Positions 1 through 4,899 of a DNA stretch of 10,914 nucleotides are shown here, piece by piece. Source of the DNA: Gammaproteobacteria bacterium (GTDB lineage Bacteria > Pseudomonadota > Gammaproteobacteria > GRL18); the NCBI GenBank assembly GCA_013139395.1, contig WTAX01000057.1:1-10914 (forward strand). Direction: 5' to 3'. The translations under genes were made by a program, and so were the position numbers. Position 1 is the stretch's first letter; each line of letters starts with the position of its first letter. Under the pieces are notes generated by a model. It saw only the letters and a program-made list of their open reading frames with translations. It had not been told where the DNA came from and did no database searches.

Positions 1-827
1 TGCATTTTAAAATCCGGGGGATCAACATAGTCACGGTAAACGGTGGCAATATCACCAAGACGAAATAAACGATCATTAGAACGAATGCCAACTTTGCGAA
101 TTTCTTCTACTGATTCCAGACGACTGACACGGATATAAATTCGATCCGAATCCGTAGTGACATCGCCTGCAGGGGTAAGATAATTTTGCTGATTGAGGGT
201 ATCAAAAATTTCTATCGGCTGCAGACCCAGTTTTGATAATTTAACATTGGAAATTTCAATATAGATTTTTTCTTCTTGCGCCCCTAATAAATCAACCTTA
301 GCCACATCAGCCACATTGAGTAATTTAAGACGTACATCATCGACATAATCACGTAATTGAGCATAGCTGAAACCATCACTGCTAAAGGCATAAATTGTAC
401 CAAAAGTATCACCATATTCATCATTGGGAAAAGGTCCCTGCACACCAATGGGCAGTGTATGGCGAATATCATTGATTTTTTTTCTTACCTGATACCAGGC
501 GTTTGGTACTTCATCCGGTGGTGTAAAATCTTTGAGGCTGACAAAGATCATTGATTCACCCGGTTTAGAATAACTGCTCAGATAATCCAGCCAGGGAGTT
601 TCCTGCAATTTTTTTTCAATACGTTCAGTGACCTGAGCTTCCACTTCCAATGCTGTGGCACCCGGCCAGAGTGTTTTAATGGCCATCAGCTTAATGGTAA
701 ATTCAGGATCCTCCGCCTGTCCCAGATCTCGATAGGCCAGCACACCCGATAACGCCAGAACAATAATTAAATAGAGAGTTAGTGAACGATGCTGGAGACT
801 CCATTGTGAGAGATTTATAGTGTTCAC
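1..827 (-). CDS. RND efflux permease, N-terminal part (cut by window edge)
   Basis: Inner-membrane proton-driven pump subunit of a tripartite RND efflux system. I read the minus strand by hand: 275 complete codons are present, starting at a GTG and running off the window at base 1, so about a quarter of a typical ~1000-residue permease is seen. It begins MNTINLSQWSLQHRS, has TM1 at about residues 16-35, then the family hallmark GQAEDPEFTIK (36-46) and WPGAT, as in the HAE-type/TriC-like permeases, followed by periplasmic porter sequence with KPGESMIFVSLKD and PIGVQGPFPNDEYGDTFG. The GTG start overlaps the TGA stop of the adaptor gene (GTGA, 824-827); an in-frame stop lies just upstream and no Shine-Dalgarno is visible, so translation is probably coupled to the adaptor. 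Substrate cannot be told from this part. Family assignment is firm; the exact subfamily is from memory. Confidence 0.95.
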   Translation of the reverse strand, partial: MNTINLSQWSLQHRSLTLYLIIVLALSGVLAYRDLGQAEDPEFTIKLMAIKTLWPGATALEVEAQVTERIEKKLQETPWLDYLSSYSKPGESMIFVSLKDFTPPDEVPNAWYQVRKKINDIRHTLPIGVQGPFPNDEYGDTFGTIYAFSSDGFSYAQLRDYVDDVRLKLLNVADVAKVDLLGAQEEKIYIEISNVKLSKLGLQPIEIFDTLNQQNYLTPAGDVTTDSDRIYIRVSRLESVEEIRKVGIRSNDRLFRLGDIATVYRDYVDPPDFKM

Positions 828-1951
828 TGGTATTGTCTTTTAAATAAACGAACTTGTTGTCCAGGATGCAGTTTATGCACCCCGGCAGTAACAACAATCT
901 GGCCATTTTCTAAGCCGGACTGAATCAAAACAGAGTCATATTGATATTCGAGGATCGCTACTTTCTGCAAGTGTACCTGTGATGTTTCAGGTGAATATAT
1001 CCATACTGCAGGTTGTCCCCCTTCTTGAAACAGTGCCGTTAATGGTAACTCAGCCACCAACCCTTCTTTTTTCTGAATAATAAAAACAGTAGTGGTCATA
1101 CCCAGCTGTACTTTATCATCTATTTCTAACAGACTAATGCGAACCCGATAAGTACGAGTCACCGGATCGGCCCCGGGAGAGATTTCACGTATACGTCCTG
1201 GATAATAATGTTTTGGATCAATCCATAAACTCACTTTAATCTCATCAGCATGGCGTATTTCAGCTAAACGGCTTTCGGCAACAGCAATAACAACTTCTTT
1301 TTCTTCCGGCAGTGCCAGATTAACCACTGTCTGACCTGCCACCACTACCTGTCCCACTTCCATTTCCAATGCAGTGACCACACCGCCTTTATCAGCATAA
1401 AGATGGGTATAATCAGACTGATTGCGCGTCACTTCAAGATGAGCTTTGGCCTGAGTGACTTTTGCTTTAGCAATGTCCAGGCTATTACTAAATCTCAGAT
1501 GTTCACTGGCACTGATCATTTTGTCTTTATAAAGCTTGGTATAGCGTTTTAAATCCAGCTCTGCCTTCTTCTTTTCAGCTGTTGCTGCAGCGAGCGCACC
1601 TTCGGCTTCCATAAACTGCAGTATTGAATCATCCGTATCTAATCGGGCTAATAAAGTACCCGGAGCCACCACATCACCCACTTCAATAAAACGTTCAACG
1701 ATTTTACCACCAATACGAAAACCTAAGGCCATTTTATAACGTGCTTTCACTTCACCTGCATAGGTGGCCTGCTGCCAGTTTTCCTGGATTTTGACCTGCT
1801 GGGTGATCACCGGTCGAATGACTGTCTTTACTTTTTCTTCCTTTTTACAGGCCGATAAGCCGATTAACAACAACAGGATGCTTAAAAGCAAAATAAAGTC
1901 ACTAATTGTATATTGATATTTTTTTTGGCTATTCTTTTTTTGGCTATTCAT
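824..1951 (-). CDS. RND efflux periplasmic adaptor (membrane fusion protein), lipoprotein
   Basis: Periplasmic adaptor linking the RND permease encoded next to it with an outer-membrane channel; no channel gene is in the window. 375 aa, normal length. A hydrophobic stretch (19-33) ends in a lipobox LSAC with lipidated Cys35, so the mature protein should be anchored by a lipid. The first lipoyl half is at about 74-108 (FRIGGKIVERFIEVGDVV), a charged alpha-helical hairpin at about 110-175, the second lipoyl half at about 181-212 (GGVVTALEMEVGQVV), the beta-barrel from about 217, with the family motif SPGADPVTRTYRVR at 258-271, and the membrane-proximal end AGVHKLHPGQQVRL at 356-369. This is the AcrA/MexA/TriA superfamily. 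Start is the only Met in the N-terminus; a weak AAAGA precedes it. The cytoplasmic N-terminus contains a duplicated NSQKK caused by a 15-bp tandem repeat. First gene of an adaptor-permease operon. Confidence 0.95.
   Translation of the reverse strand: MNSQKKNSQKKYQYTISDFILLLSILLLLIGLSACKKEEKVKTVIRPVITQQVKIQENWQQATYAGEVKARYKMALGFRIGGKIVERFIEVGDVVAPGTLLARLDTDDSILQFMEAEGALAAATAEKKKAELDLKRYTKLYKDKMISASEHLRFSNSLDIAKAKVTQAKAHLEVTRNQSDYTHLYADKGGVVTALEMEVGQVVVAGQTVVNLALPEEKEVVIAVAESRLAEIRHADEIKVSLWIDPKHYYPGRIREISPGADPVTRTYRVRISLLEIDDKVQLGMTTTVFIIQKKEGLVAELPLTALFQEGGQPAVWIYSPETSQVHLQKVAILEYQYDSVLIQSGLENGQIVVTAGVHKLHPGQQVRLFKRQYQ
1919..1948 (-). repeat. 2 x 15-bp tandem repeat in adaptor 5' end
   Basis: Two head-to-tail copies of AATAGCCAAAAAAAR (reading the minus strand, differing only in the last base) directly follow the ATG of the adaptor gene and give NSQKKNSQKK. 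Unit length is a multiple of three, so gain or loss of a unit keeps the frame; the poly-A tracts also make the site prone to slippage. Confidence 0.85.
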
Positions 1952-2021
1952 AGTTATCTTTAAGGCAATTGTTAAAACTAAATAAGTGTTCCAACACGTG
2001 AGTATTATTCATTTAATATTC

Positions 2022-2097
2022 GCAGCAAAAGCTGTCATTTATTATTTGGCGATTTTATGCCAATATGGGCCCAATAATGAATGACAGCTTTTGCTGC
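2022..2097. repeat. Large inverted repeat (29-bp arms, 18-nt loop)
   Basis: The left arm 2022-2050 and the right arm 2069-2097 pair over 29 positions with 27 Watson-Crick pairs, one G-T wobble and one mismatch; the outer 18 bp (beginning GCAGCAAAAGCTGTCAT) are perfect. The loop is 2051-2068. A competing small hairpin, TTGGC with GCCAA, sits at the centre (2046-2050 with 2059-2063). No T-tract follows on either strand, so it is not a standard intrinsic terminator. It lies in the 309-bp gap between the reductase and the efflux adaptor, ~70 bp upstream of the adaptor start. No target-site duplication is evident and no second copy is in the window. It could be a miniature mobile element, an mRNA-stabilising or attenuating structure, or part of the adaptor control region. 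The rest of the gap (1952-2260) holds no gene. Confidence 0.85.
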
Positions 2098-2260
2098 TCA
2101 GTGTATACCCGGAACAGTTACTTAGTGTTAAGCAAGCCTTTTTGTAATAAATTGAAGGCATGTTGCACAATAAAAAATTTGAATCCGTGTTAAATAATCA
2201 TCATGATAGAAAAAACATCCAATACTAAATTTTGACTGTTTTTTTACCTGCTAAACAGCC

Positions 2261-3115
2261 TTAGCTATAGAGCAAACTGGACCAACGATTCTCTTTTAGC
2301 ATCTTTTGTTTTAAGTCATCCCAGGCATCTTCAGAACCTGCTGCCTGACACATAATTTTATCCAGAGAAGGCATTATATTAGTCAGACCTGCGATGAAAA
2401 CATAAGTATTTGGCTGCTTAATTAATTCCCAGGCTTCTTGCAGATTATTTTTGAGTGAGTTTTCCAAACCTTTTTCTTCTCCTGACAGTGGTCTGTCAGC
2501 TAACGCATTATATGCACGAAACGTCTCTTCCTGGTAATAATTAACCAGATCATCAGCCTGATCATTCATATAGAGTAAATCAAGCCCCGTTTTGGCACCA
2601 TAAAATAATCGAACCTGACCTTCCCAGCACCCTTTTTGTTGATATATTTTTTCGATAAAAGCACGAAAAGGTGCTATCCCGGTACCTGTACCAATCATCA
2701 GTATATTGGCTTTGCTATCATCCGGTATAGTGAATGGATTATGATAAGGGCCTGTAATTGCAATGGTATCACCCACTTTAGCATCACATAAATAATTCGA
2801 CGCTCTTCCAGGGTATTGTTCACCACTAAAATCATCAATATAAAAACAGCGCCGAACCAGAATAGTCAGCTCTATACCGTCATCAGTGCTTGAGTCCTGA
2901 CCACTGGCAATGGAATATTTGCGATGATGTTTACTACTTCCAAATTCATCTTTACCTGGGACAGTGATACCAATGCTTTGACCTGGAGAATATCGAAACG
3001 ATGGCTCATCAACATAAAAAACCAATTTACGCACTTCATCAGTTTCAATATCAGTTATACGTGTGGATGATATCAGTTTTACCGGCAATGATGATTCAAG
3101 TCGATGTTCAGTCAT
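2261..3115 (-). CDS. Plant-type ferredoxin-NAD(P)H reductase (FAD-dependent oxidoreductase)
   Basis: Flavoenzyme moving electrons between a nicotinamide cofactor and ferredoxin/flavodoxin or an oxygenase partner; probably cytoplasmic. 284 aa from the chosen ATG, which has AGGAAG five bases upstream; an in-frame ATG at 3178 would add 21 residues but has no Shine-Dalgarno. The FAD-binding barrel (about 10-130) shows RKYS at 65-68, where Arg and Ser bind flavin phosphate and Tyr stacks on the ring, then SNYLCD (106-111) and ITGP. The nucleotide-binding half begins GTGTGIAPFR (142-151), followed by LLYMND and AGL (242-244). It aligns well with chloroplast FNR to the end (W278...Y283). Odd points: the Cys of the family CGL motif is Ala242, the region matching the NADP-phosphate-binding Ser-Arg reads Ala-Asp, and one Ser follows the usually terminal Tyr. 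The redox partner is not encoded nearby. Family is firm; cofactor preference is inference. Confidence 0.93.
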   Translation of the reverse strand: MTEHRLESSLPVKLISSTRITDIETDEVRKLVFYVDEPSFRYSPGQSIGITVPGKDEFGSSKHHRKYSIASGQDSSTDDGIELTILVRRCFYIDDFSGEQYPGRASNYLCDAKVGDTIAITGPYHNPFTIPDDSKANILMIGTGTGIAPFRAFIEKIYQQKGCWEGQVRLFYGAKTGLDLLYMNDQADDLVNYYQEETFRAYNALADRPLSGEEKGLENSLKNNLQEAWELIKQPNTYVFIAGLTNIMPSLDKIMCQAAGSEDAWDDLKQKMLKENRWSSLLYS

Positions 3116-3120
3116 GTTTG

Positions 3121-3126
3121 CTTCCT
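3121..3126 (-). promoter_or_regulatory. Ribosome binding site deciding the reductase start
   Basis: AGGAAG on the minus strand, five bases before the ATG at 3115. The alternative upstream in-frame ATG (3178) has nothing comparable, so the shorter 284-aa protein is preferred. Confidence 0.8.
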
Positions 3127-3190
3127 GATTTAATAGTAAATTTAAGTGATTAAGCCCTCTACTCAAGCAGTACGGCATTGAGCTTACGGG

Positions 3191-3217
3191 AAAAACAAAT
3201 ATTCATTATTTGTTTTT
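3191..3217. repeat. 11-bp perfect palindrome in reductase 5' leader
   Basis: AAAAACAAATA (3191-3201), spacer TTCAT, then TATTTGTTTTT (3207-3217): a perfect 11-bp inverted repeat made almost wholly of A and T. It lies between the predicted promoter at 3250-3278 and the start at 3115, about 25-50 bases into the predicted transcript. An AT-rich symmetric site of this size suits a repressor operator; a leader hairpin is also possible, but the stem would be weak. Confidence 0.6.
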
Positions 3218-3249
3218 TCAATACTTGCTTTAATATCTATTGAAAAGCC

Positions 3250-3278
3250 ATTCTAAGCAAATTACTTGTATTCGACAA
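3250..3278 (-). promoter_or_regulatory. Predicted sigma-70 promoter of the reductase gene
   Basis: Read on the minus strand: -35 TTGTCG (3278-3273), 17-bp spacer, -10 TAGAAT (3255-3250; five of six consensus bases). The start would be near 3243, giving a leader of about 125 nt that contains the 3191-3217 palindrome. Seen by pattern only. Confidence 0.5.
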
Positions 3279-3302
3279 CTGTTTTAATAGGAAACATTAT
3301 TT

Positions 3303-3340
3303 ATTCAAATTACGGGTCTCGTCCCTTTATACATTTGAAT
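3303..3340. repeat. Inverted repeat upstream of reductase promoter
   Basis: ATTCAAAT (3303-3310) and ATTTGAAT (3333-3340) form a perfect 8-bp stem; inside it GGG (3314-3316) faces CCC (3323-3325). It sits 25-62 bp upstream of the predicted reductase -35. It could be a regulator site or a small structured transcript. Confidence 0.5.
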
Positions 3341-3439
3341 GATTTTACCTAAGTTATTGTCAGATCAATAAGCGGTAATTTTCAAAATTGAGAATTAGTC
3401 TTTAAGTAATGGATATCTTATTTTGTTGTGTCTAATGAA

Positions 3440-3476
3440 CTAATTCCTTACCAGTAAAAATGGTAATTGAAATTAG
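3440..3476. repeat. Two-part stem-loop in the intergenic region
   Basis: CTAATT (3440-3445) pairs with AATTAG (3471-3476), and inside it TTACCA (3448-3453) pairs with TGGTAA (3461-3466) around a 7-nt loop, with a CC/TTGA internal loop between the two stems. No T-tract follows. Function unknown. Confidence 0.45.
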
Positions 3477-3773
3477 GTGACGTGCTTCTTTTGATCATCT
3501 GGGTAGGCTGAAATACATGAAGATTAAAAATTTACCAATGTCTCTTATGAATAGACAATGCTTATTTCAAATTTTACATTTATTCAGCAGAAGAAAAAAT
3601 CGAATTCTTATAAAAAATTATGGTCAAATAAATAGTATATATGACTTATAATTAATAGACAGTCTAAACACTATGAGCAATCACAGGGTTGGACATCGGG
3701 ATAAAACATTAGCAACAGGATTTGTTTTAATAGTTTATCATCACTTTCTCAATTCAAAGGTAGTACCAACTTG

Positions 3774-4292
3774 ATGAATTTTATTCAATTATCAAAATGG
3801 CTATTTTTTTCTGGCAGTATTTTCCTTTGCTGTTCAGACGGGGTATTTGCTGACACTATCTATCAATGGACAGATCCATGGGGGCAACTTAAATATAGTA
3901 AAACACAAGTTCAGGGTTCAATGGTTTCTGAACTGACTGAACTTCCAAAATCACAGATATCTACTGAACAACAGAAGCAGGAGGCTATGTTGAATAAAAT
4001 GCAGGGAATAAAGAATGCCAATACACTTTACCAACAGAAAAAAATCACAGAGAAATTGTTAAAGCAGCAAAAGATTATAAAGGAAAAACATTGCCAGATA
4101 CTGCGAAATACGCTAGCAGATATACAACTGAAAAACGTAAGAAGATATTACCCGGGTAATTATTATTTTCCAGGACAGAATTTTTATCCAGCGAGAAATT
4201 ATTATCATGGGAGATATGGATATTATAGGGACTATAATTATGATTTGCTAGAAAACGATCTATATAAAGAAATACGAAAATATTGTCGTTAG
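3774..4292 (+). CDS. Secreted DUF4124-family protein with Tyr-rich segment
   Basis: 172 aa from the ATG; an in-frame TTG at 3771 could add one residue and lies nearer the weak AAAGG at 3756-3760. A signal peptide (1-26) with VFA before Asp27 predicts export and cleavage. The DUF4124 module follows at about 27-48 (IYQWTDPWGQLKYSK, the family's YxWtDxxGxxxYS pattern). Residues ~62-110 are a Lys/Gln-rich helical, probably coiled-coil stretch. The mature protein has only two cysteines, Cys107 (HCQILRN) and Cys171 (next to last); in this family such a pair commonly flanks the C-terminal half, so a disulfide is plausible. Between them is a low-complexity block (about 123-172) with 14 Tyr in ~50 residues plus many Arg, Asn and Gly. 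DUF4124 has no firmly known function; a periplasmic or envelope role is inference. The START remnant begins 4 bp downstream. Confidence 0.8.
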   Translation: MNFIQLSKWLFFSGSIFLCCSDGVFADTIYQWTDPWGQLKYSKTQVQGSMVSELTELPKSQISTEQQKQEAMLNKMQGIKNANTLYQQKKITEKLLKQQKIIKEKHCQILRNTLADIQLKNVRRYYPGNYYFPGQNFYPARNYYHGRYGYYRDYNYDLLENDLYKEIRKYCR

Positions 4293-4296
4293 CTCC

Positions 4297-4620
4297 ATGA
4301 ATCAATCAAACCTGGTTAGAGTAAAAAAGTCCATAGGAACCTTTAAACTGGAGCCAGACGAAAAAGGAACAAAAATCACCTGGATACAACACACTGAGCC
4401 CGCGGACCATCTGCCTGCCTGGTTAGTAAATCAGCTTGTGAAAAACATACCTTATCGTACATTTAAAAATCTGGCCAAAATAGTTAAGGAAGAACAATAT
4501 AATCTATCCGAATTGATTTATGATCAAAATGGATCGGTTATTGCGTTTAAAAAGCCGGTTATTACAGAAGAAAAGTCTTCTATACTTGCAAAAGAATTTA
4601 GAACAATGCCAGATTTTTAA
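4297..4620 (+). pseudogene. START-domain protein remnant (5'-truncated)
   Basis: 107 codons that match only the C-terminal third of bacterial START/SRPBCC lipid-binding proteins: LVRVKKSIGTFKLEPDEKGTKITWIQHTEPADHLPAWLVNQ (about 6-46) then PYRTFKNLAKIV, corresponding to the family's VRxPxxxGxWxLxP...TxVxYxxHxDPGGxxPAWLVN...PxxTLxNL. A whole protein is usually ~200-230 residues with a signal peptide; about 120 N-terminal residues, including most of the ligand-cavity wall, are missing. The reading frame stays open for 15 codons upstream of the ATG, but these show no START similarity and overlap the end of the DUF4124 gene. No Shine-Dalgarno precedes the ATG. The picture fits a deletion that joined the DUF4124 gene to the tail of a START gene. 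It might still be translated by reinitiation after the stop at 4290-4292, but a working lipid-binding fold is unlikely. Confidence 0.65.
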
Positions 4621-4805
4621 TCAGCCTATGATTCACCTGACGCAGCAGAGCTATACTGTGGTCACAAATGATATCAAGAGGATGAACTGTTCTGGTTTGC
4701 ATCATCACGGGAATTGTTGTGCCTAGTGCTAATACATGTGTATTGTTAAGTTTCTTTTCTTCAAAATATTCTTCTTAAATCATTAATGCGGTTCTTCACA
4801 TAATA

Positions 4806-4821
4806 TTAGTAGTGCTACTAA
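4806..4821. repeat. 16-bp palindrome
   Basis: TTAGTAG, two bases TG, CTACTAA: perfect 7-bp arms. The gap is too short for a hairpin loop, so if meaningful it is a protein-binding site; it lies between two convergent transcription units, which is an unusual place for an operator. Confidence 0.5.
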
Positions 4822-4852
4822 CCACCCTGTTAATAATTAAAAAAGAAACTTA

Positions 4853-4884
4853 GGGCCTTGGAAAATTTATTATTTCCAAGGCCC
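4853..4884. terminator. Bidirectional intrinsic terminator
   Basis: GGGCCTTGGAAA (4853-4864) and TTTCCAAGGCCC (4873-4884) form a perfect 12-bp stem with an 8-nt loop. On the minus strand it comes 15 bases after the chemoreceptor stop and is followed by TAAGTTTCTTTTTTAATT, a good T-tract. On the plus strand it is followed by TTAACTTTTC, a weaker one, and can end transcription from the DUF4124/START side. Confidence 0.93.
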
Positions 4885-4899
4885 TTAACTTTTCGCATA

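Larger units (their letters stand above)
3279..3773. other. Long intergenic region without a convincing gene
   Basis: About 490 bp, very AT-rich, between the divergent reductase and DUF4124 genes. It holds two imperfect stem-loops listed separately (3303-3340 and 3440-3476) and one small plus-strand ORF, 3517-3651 (44 codons, MKIKNLPMSLMNRQC...), with GGTAGG nine bases upstream; its composition is biased to I/N/K/L and it resembles nothing I know, so I do not call it a gene. A perfect TATAAT at 3647-3652 could be a -10 for the DUF4124 gene but has no good -35. No tRNA or known riboswitch pattern was recognised. Confidence 0.6.
4621..4899. other. Convergent intergenic region with repeats
   Basis: Contains no gene I can support. 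It holds a 14-codon ORF at 4682-4726 (MNCSGLHHHGNCCA, with GAGG touching the ATG), a 12-bp inverted repeat pair TAAGTTTCTTTT (4747-4758) and AAAAGAAACTTA (4841-4852), a near-perfect palindrome at 4806-4821 and the terminator at 4853-4884. Confidence 0.6.

Noticed and set aside
284..554. Short ORFs on both strands inside the permease
   Set aside because: They lie within the clearly homologous permease frame; shadows.
703..906. 67-codon minus-strand ORF over the adaptor-permease junction
   Set aside because: Out of frame with both well-supported efflux genes that overlap it.
2022..2097. Integron attC site
   Set aside because: No GTTRRRY core sites and no integrase or cassette structure; just a long inverted repeat.
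2231..2260. CTGTTT/AAACAG stem just after the reductase stop as a terminator
   Set aside because: Only six weak pairs and no following T-tract in the direction of transcription.
3116..3178. 21-codon upstream extension of the reductase
   Set aside because: No ribosome binding site for the ATG at 3178, no family similarity, and a strong Shine-Dalgarno before the ATG at 3115.
4075..4305. 76-codon minus-strand ORF opposite the DUF4124 gene
   Set aside because: The plus-strand frame has a signal peptide and DUF4124 motif; this is its shadow.
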